The notes under the pieces are model-generated. The model did no database searches. It was not told where the DNA came from and saw nothing but the letters and a program-made list of their open reading frames with translations. The translations under genes and the position numbers were made by a program. Shown one piece after another: positions 1-8,713 of a DNA stretch of 33,249 nt (its first letter is position 1; every line of letters begins with the position of its first letter). This DNA comes from Stramenopiles sp. TOSAG23-2 (lineage: Eukaryota; Sar), in the NCBI GenBank assembly GCA_900128395.1, contig LT649359.1, positions 1 to 33,249 of the forward strand. The letters run 5' to 3'.

Positions 1-497
1 AATTAATAAACATTAAAATATATAACGATATGTATATATTTTATCTTGTATTAATTTATTTCTACCTACCATTTTCAACAACAAAACACATGTTTTTCAA
101 TAAAAAGTAGAAATATATATGTTAAAGTGGTATAAATGTATGGTTTAGAATACTAAATATTGTACTAAAATATACCCTATTATATACTACTTTTTTTACC
201 GATCCTCCTGATCTTATCTCACATGGGTCATATATTTAATATTTTGCATCATATATGAATATAAATACACATTTATTTTTGTTTTTATTTTTTTTACGAA
301 TTTTCGTATATATATATATACATATATATTTTTTTAAAAACTCTAATATTTAAAAATATATTAAAAATTAAAATTCGAATGTGTAATATATTTATACCAC
401 GCACACACACTTTTAAATACGCGTGTGTTAATATAATATACACTACACTTTTTAAATTGTTTTTCCCCTTTTAATTTCCGTTTTAGTTTTTACTTTT
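1..497. other. AT-rich intergenic flank, no gene seen
   Basis: This stretch lies downstream of the acyl-CoA dehydrogenase gene, which is on the minus strand. It is almost entirely A and T with (TA)n runs, notably around 304-332. No reading frame worth reporting was seen. It contains one short inverted repeat, TACGAA-TT-TTCGTA at 295-308, about 190 nt beyond the stop codon, of the same kind seen behind other genes in the window. A GT/AC-rich patch around 398-428 could also fold weakly. Confidence 0.6.
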
Positions 498-1793
498 TTA
501 CAAATGATCTGGTAAACCATTGGATAAATCTCTCATCATATTTTTTTGATGACTTTCCAAAGTTCCTCCACCAATTTCCAATAATTTTGCATCACGCCAT
601 AATTGTTCAACTTGGTATTCACCACAATATCCATACCCACCATGTACTTGTATAGCATTATCAGCAACATTTTTACCCATAGTTGTTGTAAATAATTTCA
701 CACCATCCGTATCAAGTCTATTCCCAGTTGAATCTAATTGCAAACGATTTGCAACTTGATATAAATATGCACGTCCAGCTACATATTGTGCATATGAATC
801 TGATACGTATCGTTGAATTTGTCCAAAATTTTGTAATGGTTGACCAAATGCAACACGTTCATCTGCATATTTTCCCATTAAATGTACACACCTTCGCGCA
901 ATTCCAGTTGCCATTGCACCTAATACGACACGTTCAATCTCCAAGTTTCTCATCATGCAAATAGTTGCTTTGTTTTCTTCACCAACTAAATTTGCTGCTG
1001 GTACTCTAACATTATCAAAGACCAATTCTGCAGTATTACTAGCACGCATTCCACATTTATCTTTAATTGCTTGTCCAGCAGTAAAGCCTTCCATTCCTTT
1101 TTCAACTAAAAATAATGAAATGCCTTTTGCACCAGGACCACCAGTTCTGGCATAGATAAGATATATATCCCCAGTTTCGCCATTTCCCATATGTCCATTT
1201 GTAATCCACATTTTACCACCATTAAGAATATAATCATCCCCATCTTTTTTCGCAGTTGTAGTCAAACCAAGTACATCTGTACCAGCACCTGGTTCACTCA
1301 TACCCATACCTCCAACCAATTCTCCCGTACATGTTCCAGGTAAAAAACGTTCTTTTTGCTCTTCGTTTCCATTGAAATTTAAATTATTAACAAACAACAT
1401 CGAATGTGCCAAATATGCCAGGCAAAATGCAGGATCTGCTTGACTTAATTCCTCGTGTACAATACAAGCTGCTGTTGCATCCATTCCACTACCACCATAT
1501 TTAACATCAGTTGTGACACCTAATAAACCAAGCTCACCACAACGTTTAAATAAATCATAATTAAATTTTTCTTCCCGATCGTGTTCCAATCGTTGAGGAT
1601 CAACTTCGTTGACAGAAAAATTGCGTACCATCTCACGCAATGCTTTGTGCTCTTCAGTTGGATTATATGGATCGATTGTACGCCAATCATCTGAGCTAAA
1701 GGCACGCGTTGTTGTATTCATTGCATTTTGACGTGTTATTACATTAATTGAACGTCTTGAAAAATTAATAATATTGGAAGTTGAACGAAACAT
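498..1793 (-). CDS. IVD: Mitochondrial acyl-CoA dehydrogenase, isovaleryl-CoA dehydrogenase-like
   Basis: A 431-aa flavoprotein of the acyl-CoA dehydrogenase family, oxidising a short or branched acyl-CoA to its enoyl-CoA and passing electrons to ETF in mitochondria. Residues 1-31 are rich in Arg, Ser, Thr and Asn with almost no acid, as in a mitochondrial targeting peptide. The flavin-binding signature GMGMSEPGAGTD is at 162-173, MWITNG at 195-200 and the C-terminal QVHGGYGY near 382-389. The catalytic base discriminates the subtype: the position used by medium- and short-chain enzymes (YEGT) is Gly409 in EIGGGT, as in isovaleryl-CoA dehydrogenases, while Glu287 in LEIERVVL aligns with the isovaleryl enzyme's catalytic glutamate. 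This implies a role in leucine breakdown. The length matches the family. An in-frame TAA lies three codons upstream of the ATG, so the start is secure. Substrate is inferred; membership of the family is not in doubt. Confidence 0.9.
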   Translation of the reverse strand: MFRSTSNIINFSRRSINVITRQNAMNTTTRAFSSDDWRTIDPYNPTEEHKALREMVRNFSVNEVDPQRLEHDREEKFNYDLFKRCGELGLLGVTTDVKYGGSGMDATAACIVHEELSQADPAFCLAYLAHSMLFVNNLNFNGNEEQKERFLPGTCTGELVGGMGMSEPGAGTDVLGLTTTAKKDGDDYILNGGKMWITNGHMGNGETGDIYLIYARTGGPGAKGISLFLVEKGMEGFTAGQAIKDKCGMRASNTAELVFDNVRVPAANLVGEENKATICMMRNLEIERVVLGAMATGIARRCVHLMGKYADERVAFGQPLQNFGQIQRYVSDSYAQYVAGRAYLYQVANRLQLDSTGNRLDTDGVKLFTTTMGKNVADNAIQVHGGYGYCGEYQVEQLWRDAKLLEIGGGTLESHQKNMMRDLSNGLPDHL

Positions 1794-2360
1794 GTTTGTT
1801 TAATTTATTTGTACTTTTTTTTTTTCAAAATAATTATCTTAATGATCCTTTATCAAATTGTATTATATTTCTTCCCTTACATATATATATATATATGCTT
1901 TTCTTTGTAAATACAATTGTATAAATAAATAAACTTCTTCACATTAATAACATTAATATAATAAAATAATGTGTGGCATTGTGGCATTATAATTAGCATG
2001 CGCAAAACCTGGCAAAAGAAGAAGAAGTGCCAAGTGCCCAAAAAAATTAACTTCTTGGAAATGGAAAAGTTCAGCGGATAATACCTTAATACCTGATGAC
2101 AACAAATAGCAATAATGATATGTATTTTATATACGGATTTTAGTATACTAAAGGAACACCAGGAACACATCACTGGGATCACGGGATCTATAGATTTGCA
2201 ATTTGATGATTAGCTAATGATCATGTTAATGTGGTGTGCTATTCGACTGCCAGACGACGACTGCTGCTGAAATAATATAATAATTATAGCCTCCTGGAAA
2301 ACTAACAGAAAGAATTACTATCCCGATATATATAATTTTATTTGCAGAGAGAGACACGAT
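1794..2360. other. Divergent intergenic region between the dehydrogenase and CLC genes
   Basis: This 567-bp spacer must hold the 5' regions of both neighbours. It has a (TA)n run near 1881-1897 and small imperfect repeats such as GTGGCATT twice near 1971-1986 and AGGAACAC twice near 2152-2168. The segment at 2302-2347 (AACTAAC, then a T-rich stretch ending TTTGCAG) resembles a branch point and 3' splice site just before the CLC reading frame, so an intron in the CLC 5' leader is possible. No gene was seen here. Confidence 0.4.
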
Positions 2361-4775
2361 ATGGGATTTGTACCAATAACGGTTTGTTACATGATATATA
2401 GATATAGATATATATTCAACAGACACAGCCACATCCATACATACTATTTCATATTATTGATGGAACTAACTTCAAACGTATATAATAATATGGCAACTAT
2501 TAAAAACTCTTCTTTCGATACTAATGGTAAGAATAATAATAAAACAAATATACGAAATGGCAAGAATCTTACAGATTCATTATTAAGTAACCGTAAAGGA
2601 GTAGGTACAACACGAAATGGCATGCTATATAGTCCAATTGAGGATGACAGTTTAGAATCTCATAAACAAACAATATATGAAGCACATGGTGATTTGTGGC
2701 AAGATGCTGGAAGCGATGCACATCATCAATATTCTAAACGAACGGGACATTGGTATACACGTGTATGGCATTTTTTACAGACAGTGTTATTTTTAGCTAT
2801 ACTCGGAATGCTATCATCACTTGCCGGGTTAATAATTGATGGTTTATGTTGGTCATTATTTACCTTTAGAGAAACAGTTACATCTGTACCGTTTGCACCT
2901 GATAATGTCAACGAGACTACTGGGCTACCAATATATGAAAAGGTAGCCAACCCACAAGCACATCAATGGTTTTTTTTCATAGTTCTAAATATGCTGCTTG
3001 GTTCTTTTTCATTTATATTGACACATTTCATAACGCCGCAAGCTCGTGGTAGTGGTATACCAAGAATGAAAGGTGTATTAGGTGGATTGCATATACATCA
3101 TTTTCTATCGTTTCGTGCTTTATTTGCAAAGATTCTTGGCCTATCGTTAGCATATTCATCGAACATCTCAATTGGAAAAGAAGGCCCGTATGTACATATA
3201 GCTGCCTGCATTGCGCAGTTAATGATGCGTACATCGATGTTCAAGCGTTATGGCCAAGTTAGCAGTAGACGGATCGATATGCTTGCTGTTGCATGTGCGT
3301 GTGGTGTAGCTGCAACGTTTGGCGCACCATTTGGCGGTGTTATTTTTGCAGTAGAAGTTGTATCGACATATTTTTACGTACCAAATTTACCTCGAATGTT
3401 TATGGCATCAATATGTGGTACTTTCATTGTGAAAATGATAAAATTAGCATATACCTCAAGTACAAAATCATATGTAGCAGTGTTTAAAACAAATTTCACT
3501 GAAACAGTGTTGACTGCTAATGCTATGATGCTTTTTATCCTTGTAGGTGTACTCGCTGGTTTATTTAGTGGCATATTTGTATTAGTAGTGAAGAAATTGG
3601 CAAAATTTCGTTCTAAATATTTTCCAGCAAACAGTTCTGATCAACGCTACGTTTTAGGTGCTTCCATATTAATTGGTGTTATAGCAATGTTTGAATCAAT
3701 AGTTGTCATTTCTTATTACAATACCATACCTGATTTGAGAAGTCAAACTGCCATGGTAGACATGTTGTTTTTCAAGACAAACGATAAAACAAAAAGCTCA
3801 ACATCCGTTGTCCTTGATTTGACATTTATATTTATTACTAGGTTTGCATTGACGGCTGCATGTTTAAGTTTGCCAATACCAGCCGGATTATTTATGCCAG
3901 TTTTCTTACTAGGTGGCATATTAGGTCGTTTAAGCGGCGAGACATTTGATTATTTGGGTATATTGGACAATAACTTTGTCCCAGGCGAATTTGCCGTTGT
4001 TGGCGCTGCTGCATTTGCTGCTGGTGCAACACGGGCGATATCAACTGCAGCGATTGTTATAGAAGTGACTGGGCAATACCATATGTTATTGCCGGTGAGC
4101 ATTGGTGTTGTAGCTGCATATTTTGTTGCCAATAGATTTGCTAAACCAGTATATGATTGTTTAGTTACCGCAAATGCCTTCCCACATTTACCTAAAGTAT
4201 CGTATCGTTTAGGCCGCGAATCAGCAGAAGTTGCATCGCAACCAGCAACACCTAACACTACGTTTGAATTAAGTTCAACAAAAACAGATATGGAAACGAT
4301 GTTGCGACAATATCCGAAAAAAATGTTGTTTCCAATCGTTGAAAATCATCAAAATATGCTTTTATTAGGAGAAATACAGCGTAGAAATATTGAAAAAACA
4401 TTGGAAAAAATAAATCGTAGATCATCAATGAGTATTGGAGAAGAAAGTATGGTGAATGAAGATGGTTTAACTAAATTTGGTACTGCGATTCAATTTGTAG
4501 TCTCCTCGCCAACACGTACTGAACATTTTGAATCCATTGATAATATGAATGTACAAATGGAAGAAGGAGTAATTATATTAGTTGATCCTGCACCATTTTC
4601 CTTGTCCCCATTGACGTCGTTACATAAAGTTTCAATGTTATTTAGAACATTACGTCTATCACAAGTGTATTTAATCAATAAAGGTAAATTAATTGCTAGT
4701 GTTTGTAGAGATGATTTAGTATATTTAGCGCAAGTACAGCAAAAAGATGGTCGTGATAATAGCACGTTGTTGTAA
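2361..4775 (+). CDS. CLC-family voltage-gated chloride channel with C-terminal CBS pair
   Basis: An 804-aa polytopic membrane protein of the CLC family. Selectivity-filter motifs are present in order: GSGIP (230-234), GKEGP (272-276, gating glutamate Glu274), and a GxFxP-type PIPAGLFMPVF near residue 508. The position that carries the internal proton glutamate in CLC exchangers is Val333 (sequence VEVVSTYF). This is the pattern of plasma-membrane channels such as ClC-1 and ClC-2, so a passive chloride channel is inferred rather than a Cl-/H+ antiporter. The cytosolic tail (about 620-800) fits two CBS domains with a poorly conserved linker. The start is uncertain: residues 1-33 are encoded by AT-rich, UTR-like sequence, and Met34 (position 2460) or Met44 (2490) are good alternatives, perhaps after a leader intron. 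The 3' end faces the kinase gene across 277 bp. Confidence 0.93.
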   Translation: MGFVPITVCYMIYRYRYIFNRHSHIHTYYFILLMELTSNVYNNMATIKNSSFDTNGKNNNKTNIRNGKNLTDSLLSNRKGVGTTRNGMLYSPIEDDSLESHKQTIYEAHGDLWQDAGSDAHHQYSKRTGHWYTRVWHFLQTVLFLAILGMLSSLAGLIIDGLCWSLFTFRETVTSVPFAPDNVNETTGLPIYEKVANPQAHQWFFFIVLNMLLGSFSFILTHFITPQARGSGIPRMKGVLGGLHIHHFLSFRALFAKILGLSLAYSSNISIGKEGPYVHIAACIAQLMMRTSMFKRYGQVSSRRIDMLAVACACGVAATFGAPFGGVIFAVEVVSTYFYVPNLPRMFMASICGTFIVKMIKLAYTSSTKSYVAVFKTNFTETVLTANAMMLFILVGVLAGLFSGIFVLVVKKLAKFRSKYFPANSSDQRYVLGASILIGVIAMFESIVVISYYNTIPDLRSQTAMVDMLFFKTNDKTKSSTSVVLDLTFIFITRFALTAACLSLPIPAGLFMPVFLLGGILGRLSGETFDYLGILDNNFVPGEFAVVGAAAFAAGATRAISTAAIVIEVTGQYHMLLPVSIGVVAAYFVANRFAKPVYDCLVTANAFPHLPKVSYRLGRESAEVASQPATPNTTFELSSTKTDMETMLRQYPKKMLFPIVENHQNMLLLGEIQRRNIEKTLEKINRRSSMSIGEESMVNEDGLTKFGTAIQFVVSSPTRTEHFESIDNMNVQMEEGVIILVDPAPFSLSPLTSLHKVSMLFRTLRLSQVYLINKGKLIASVCRDDLVYLAQVQQKDGRDNSTLL

Positions 4776-5052
4776 AAAAAAAAATGTACACGGAATATCA
4801 TTTTAAAAGAGAAAAAATTTATAAAGAGAGCGAGAACAAATTAATGTTTTATTTTTATTATTTATTTTTAGAAAAATATAATTTGATATTAATATATGCA
4901 CAAGAGGGAGATATTTCCAAATCTCTCACACTAATACGAGTATATTTTACATTCAAAAATGTATGATACGAGCATATACGTTCGTAATTCGTACGTAAGC
5001 TACCGGTAAAATATAAAATTACTCTGGTGTGATGGGATGATGATAGATTTTT
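4776..5052. other. Convergent 3' spacer with inverted repeats
   Basis: Spacer between two genes that point towards each other. It has a GAGAT/ATCTC hairpin around 4907-4924 and TACGA (4967-4971) paired with TCGTA (4982-4986). These are candidate 3'-UTR folds of either transcript. No gene was seen. Confidence 0.45.
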
Positions 5053-6561
5053 TTAAAAACTAAGACTATCTGGATGAAATGCATCTTCTAATAAATCTTG
5101 TGGCAAATAACGACTGTATACACTAACAGGTGGGAATTTAGAACCATATCCTAATGCCAATTTAATCATTTGAGGGGATTTCCAATATCGCTGTTGAGCA
5201 ATTGCACGTCTAAAACGATTTGCAAAATGATTCGTAGCATTTTCTAATTGTTCACGAACATTTTCTTCCTGTGCAGTAAGTCTGGCATCATATTCATATG
5301 TAGGTGCATGAGGTAAATCTGCTAAATATATAATATGTTGCAATGCATCATAAGAAAAACCCATACTAACTTCAGCTAATAATCTATGCCATGGATAATC
5401 TTCAGCATCTACACCACCATTATGAATCAACTCATCATAGTATGCTGTTAAAATTTCCCTCGTTTGTCCAAAATCTTGTTCACGTTTGATACTTGATGAT
5501 AAAAAAAATGCTAAATCAACTCCAGGGCTGTTTTCATGTACATTTTTAAAATCTGAAAAAATAACACCATGTTCACCATCTAAAAGCATGTTTGTGCCAC
5601 GGAAATCACCATGAATAATCGTTGTATTGTGATCCCCTCCATTTTCTCGCGGTTTTTGCTTGGTATATACATGGGCAAGGTATGTAGTGACGACAAGGCG
5701 GTAAAAGTACATGACTTCCATCGTAACGGATCCGGTTGGTAAATAACCATCACGTTCATACGTTTTTAAACGTGATAGAAACCCATCAATATTTAACAAG
5801 CCAGTCGTACGTAATGTTTCCAATCTAGTTGTAGTATATGCGCTACCAATCCATTCCGGTCCATGCTCTTTTACTTTGTTAAAATATTTTGAATGCATCC
5901 TTGCTAACGAACGTACAGCGGCAATGCTATTTGACATTGGCATTCCTAATATTTCATTAATACTTCCATGTGGCAAATGCCCTAACATTTCCTGCATAAT
6001 ACAATAAACTTGTCGACCTGGTATATAATTACAATAAAATACATTTGCTACACGTAAGGAAGATTGTTCAAAAATTTCACTAGTATAAACATTACCTTCA
6101 CTGATGCACCAACCACTTAATCTAGCTTTCAGCCTTTCTAAAAATCCAGTCGGGGATAATTTTAAAAACAGTTGCACAGGTCCATTTTCTGTGCCGCTTC
6201 CATATGTAATATCAATACAATATGTACGAACTTGAGAAACTTTCATATGGTTTCCCATACGTCTAAACGATATTCTTTTAATAATACCGTCTGGTAATAT
6301 AATACCACCTGTTCTTAAACAATATTGTATAGTTTCTTTAGAAATATCTTCTTCTTTATATGGAATTTTATCTTGTTCCAATATACCTAATCGTTCCTGC
6401 AATAACCAATACACGTTTTGCATGAATGCTAATGGATAACTTTGTCCTTTGGAATGGTCTACAACAGCATATTCAGCAAACTTATATAAACCAACTGCTA
6501 ATGCAGTTGCAGAGGTAATTTTTATATAATGACGTTTTATAAAATTTTGAATCGTGGACAT
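5053..6561 (-). CDS. CHK/EcKinase-like small-molecule phosphotransferase
   Basis: A 502-aa protein with the aminoglycoside-phosphotransferase/choline-kinase fold, closest in feel to the EcKinase (CHK kinase-like) group. Visible motifs are the N-lobe lysine in LFLKLSP (Lys134), a helix segment SLARMHSKYF (218-227) typical of the group, the catalytic Brenner motif HGDFRGTN (317-324: His317, Asp319, Asn324) and the metal-binding SDFKN (336-340). All key kinase residues are therefore present and the enzyme is probably active, phosphorylating a hydroxyl of an unknown small molecule. Residues 15-34 are hydrophobic and could anchor the N-terminus in a membrane. A leader of about 60 residues precedes the N-lobe. 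In animals relatives act on ecdysteroids; nothing here indicates the protist substrate. It shares its upstream spacer with the 163-aa gene. Confidence 0.75.
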   Translation of the reverse strand: MSTIQNFIKRHYIKITSATALAVGLYKFAEYAVVDHSKGQSYPLAFMQNVYWLLQERLGILEQDKIPYKEEDISKETIQYCLRTGGIILPDGIIKRISFRRMGNHMKVSQVRTYCIDITYGSGTENGPVQLFLKLSPTGFLERLKARLSGWCISEGNVYTSEIFEQSSLRVANVFYCNYIPGRQVYCIMQEMLGHLPHGSINEILGMPMSNSIAAVRSLARMHSKYFNKVKEHGPEWIGSAYTTTRLETLRTTGLLNIDGFLSRLKTYERDGYLPTGSVTMEVMYFYRLVVTTYLAHVYTKQKPRENGGDHNTTIIHGDFRGTNMLLDGEHGVIFSDFKNVHENSPGVDLAFFLSSSIKREQDFGQTREILTAYYDELIHNGGVDAEDYPWHRLLAEVSMGFSYDALQHIIYLADLPHAPTYEYDARLTAQEENVREQLENATNHFANRFRRAIAQQRYWKSPQMIKLALGYGSKFPPVSVYSRYLPQDLLEDAFHPDSLSF

Positions 6562-6842
6562 TTTTCTCTTTTTTCTTTTTCTTTTTAAATATAATTATGT
6601 ATTGATTTATATCTAATCTTATCTTCTATCGATAATGTTTTTTTACCTGTTCATTTAAAAAATTTGATTTTCAAAAAAAAAAAAAGTAAATTAATAATAA
6701 AGGCAAGCCCAAGGCAAGGCACCACAAGAGGAGCAACTACCCAAGAAGTAAAAAAAAATGGTGGTTGTTTGTTTTGCTTTTTGAGATATCCAATGTTTGG
6801 TGTAATGGTACGTACCTAGTATAACAGATCGATGCTGTGTAC

Positions 6843-6892
6843 ATGAAAATAGTATTACCACAGTACACATTTTTGTATAATACTATTTTCAT
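6843..6892. repeat. 15-bp perfect inverted repeat (hairpin)
   Basis: The left arm ATGAAAATAGTATTA (6843-6857) is the exact reverse complement of TAATACTATTTTCAT (6878-6892), with a 20-nt loop. It does not extend beyond 15 bp on either side. It could be the ends of a very small foldback element or a structured RNA. Confidence 0.85.
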
Positions 6893-7054
6893 AATTTATT
6901 TGTTGCTACTCCGGAGTTTAGATTACTGTACAGTACAGATAGCGTAGAGAGTAAAATATTTTAAATTATCCTTCTAATGACATACTAAAAAAAAAAAGAT
7001 TACCACAGCCTTGCCCTAAGGCTTGTGCCAGCCGCCGATATTAATATAGCCGGG

Positions 7055-7082
7055 CTAGTGGACTAGACGACTAGCACACTAG
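7055..7082. repeat. Four CTAG tetramers phased at 8 bp
   Basis: CTAG occurs at 7055, 7063, 7071 and 7079, exactly 8 bp apart, with unrelated 4-nt spacers (TGGA, ACGA, CACA). The block lies just outside the left arm of the inverted repeat described next. Confidence 0.8.
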
Positions 7083-7090
7083 AGCTAACC

Positions 7091-7471
7091 TGGCCCAGTC
7101 AATTTTTTTCACATACTTTAGCATGGGAATAGAATGGAGGTCCAAAATATCGCATGAAAAAGTATCGTCCTGTGATGCTGTGTCTATGCTAGATAAAAGA
7201 TGAAAAAATGAGATTTATAGTTCGATAAAATTGTTATAAATTTTGGGAATCTGAAAATATTAATATGGAAATAATGATAGTATTTATAAGTTTTTATAAG
7301 GTTAATGATAATTTGTTATATTTAATATTTTACGGATATTTTTATAGTATATTTCATGTATGCCAAAACATTGGAACATCTGGCGGTACGATACTTTTTC
7401 GTGCGATATTTTGGACCTCAATGCTATTCCCATGCTAAAGTATCGTACCAGGAAAAAAATTGACTGGGCCA
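7091..7471. mobile_element. Foldback/MITE-like inverted duplication
   Basis: The segment 7091-7169 reappears in inverted orientation at 7385-7471, with only a few mismatches and a short indel. Both copies contain the shared strings GGCCCAGTCAATTTTTTTC, CTTTAGCATGGGAATAG and GAGGTCCAAAATATCGCA, read on opposite strands. The right copy contains its own perfect 13-bp terminal inverted repeat, GGTACGATACTTT (7385-7397) against AAAGTATCGTACC (7437-7449), giving a 65-bp element; the left copy has lost part of these ends. The roughly 215-bp centre is AT-rich and has no transposase. This looks like a non-autonomous foldback or MITE-type element, or a decayed inverted pair. Confidence 0.65.
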
Positions 7472-7480
7472 GCTGGGCCA

Positions 7481-7516
7481 GCCAGCCAGCCCAGCCAGCC
7501 CAGCCAGCCCGGCCAG
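7481..7516. repeat. GC-rich 9-bp tandem repeat
   Basis: Four head-to-tail units of CCCAGCCAG or a one-base variant (7481, 7490, 7499, 7508), preceded by GGCCAGCTGGGCCAGC (7467-7482). In an otherwise very AT-rich genome this GC island is conspicuous. It abuts the right arm of the foldback element. Confidence 0.8.
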
Positions 7517-7942
7517 CCTCCAGCCTGCCGAGGAGATTGGCCATCATCCACATCTTCCATTATTGTCCATTGTCCATTGTAATGTGTTATGTGTAATGCG
7601 TCAATGCGTTAATGCGTTGGCGAACCAACACAACCAGCAACCAATAAACAACTGAACGCTCCGAATAGAAACACTTGTAAATTATATCTAATTGCTCAGT
7701 ATCTTTTCATATAACGCACGGCATATTTGCATTTTGTAGTTGGTTGATTGTGGCGCATTTATCTACTGTTGGCAAGACAATAAAAACACTAAAAATAAAA
7801 AGCAGCTCAAGACAGTAAGTCTTTTGCGTTCGGATACAAAAGAACCAAATACGAAGAATTTGCATTCAGATTCAAAAGATACTACATTTGTCCAGGTGAA
7901 TAGGTATATTTACAACTCGTAATCCACAATCTTTGAGGTACA

Positions 7943-8434
7943 ATGTCAAAAAAGGATACGGAAACAAAAAGTTTAGCACAAGAATTGGACGAATTGAGGC
8001 GTCATGGAAATGATGAAGTTACAAAGATTGCAGATGCAATAAAGAACAATGTGGCCGATTGTGTCAAATTGGAAGCATCCATTCGTTCAGGCGAGCTATT
8101 GTTCACTGTTGGTTCGAGTGTAAAGTTTAGCGCAGAGTACAGCGAAGACTATGCTGATCGGGAAGGGTATTTACAAACTTGGAAGAAAACTGGAATGTGC
8201 CCAGCAAAAATTCTTAAAGCCAAAAAGGGGGATCCAAATCTATATGATATAAGCTATTGTACAGCAAAAGTATGGAGGCGCGGATGGTGTGGCGAAAGAC
8301 ATATAAACAACGTTAAAGAAACCCTTTTGGATGGTGGTCTTGTGGGAAACAGTAAGTTGAAACACTTGCAAGATGAAAGGGAGAAAATGCAACAGCAATT
8401 AAGAGATCTGATCAAGAAACAGGAGGTGGAATAA
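7943..8434 (+). CDS. Unrecognised 163-aa protein with central basic domain and flanking coiled coils
   Basis: I do not recognise this protein. Residues 1-50 are charged and helical-looking (EELDELRRHG-like heptads); residues about 52-125 form a compact region rich in beta-type residues, Trp, Tyr and Cys (VGSSVKFSAEY, TWKKTGMCPAKIL, YDISYCTAKVWRRGWCGERHI) that resembles a small SH3/Tudor-like barrel; residues 135-163 are again charged and likely a coiled coil. There is no signal peptide or membrane segment. The ATG follows an AATC...GTACA leader and the C-terminus is intact, but its last codons overlap antisense with the 3' end of a minus-strand fragment (8399-8713). Codon use resembles its neighbours, so it is probably a real gene. 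The barrel fold is a guess from residue pattern only. Confidence 0.65.
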   Translation: MSKKDTETKSLAQELDELRRHGNDEVTKIADAIKNNVADCVKLEASIRSGELLFTVGSSVKFSAEYSEDYADREGYLQTWKKTGMCPAKILKAKKGDPNLYDISYCTAKVWRRGWCGERHINNVKETLLDGGLVGNSKLKHLQDEREKMQQQLRDLIKKQEVE

Positions 8435-8713
8435 ATTATCATCTAAATGATCCAATTCGATTCCACGATCCCAATTTAAACCCGGGACTCCTTCTCCACG
8501 AATGGTAAAAGGTTTTATAACTTGTTTATCCGGATATTGGATGTAAATTTTGATAAGTGCATTTTGATTGTTATCGCGATGAACAACTAGAACTTCTTTA
8601 GAGCTTGTACAATTAATAATTAAAATAATGCTAATAAATAAAAAAAGTTTGATTGCTATAAAGAACTTGGTATTCAGAAAATATTGTTGTGAAGATTTAT
8701 TGCTGTAGTACAT
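8399..8713 (-). pseudogene. Truncated secreted protein with RGxGxxGLxWDRG motif
   Basis: A 104-aa frame with an ATG and a convincing signal peptide (hydrophobic core FFIAIKLFLFISIILIINC, about 17-35), followed by a beta-rich segment ending in RGEGVPGLNWDRGIEL (about 73-88). That motif recalls starch- or glycan-binding modules found in secreted carbohydrate-active proteins, which are normally followed by more domain. Here the frame ends 15-20 residues later, running antisense into the last codons of the 163-aa gene, and those final residues look random. The likeliest reading is the 5' remnant of a larger secreted-protein gene cut off by rearrangement. A small intact secreted protein is possible. 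It is divergent from the carboxypeptidase gene. Confidence 0.45.

Larger units (their letters stand above)
6562..7942. other. Repeat-rich divergent intergenic region
   Basis: A 1.38-kb spacer, the longest in the window and the least AT-rich. It holds a palindrome GGTACGTACC (6807-6816), a 15-bp perfect hairpin, four CTAG tetramers at exact 8-bp spacing, an inverted pair of a small hairpin element, a GC-rich 9-bp tandem repeat and a short tandem run of AATGCGT-like units (about 7594-7618). The promoters of the kinase gene and the 163-aa gene must lie at its two ends. No convincing gene was found; a frame through 7360-7596 only reads the GC-rich repeat as Ala/Gln/Pro. Confidence 0.6.

Noticed and set aside
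304-332. (TA)n runs as promoters or origins
   Set aside because: They occur throughout the spacers and immediately after stop codons, so they carry no positional information.
7360-7596. Plus-strand frame encoding an Ala/Gln/Pro repeat
   Set aside because: It is simply the translation of the 9-bp GC-rich tandem repeat and the right arm of the foldback element; frames on both strands read through it equally well.
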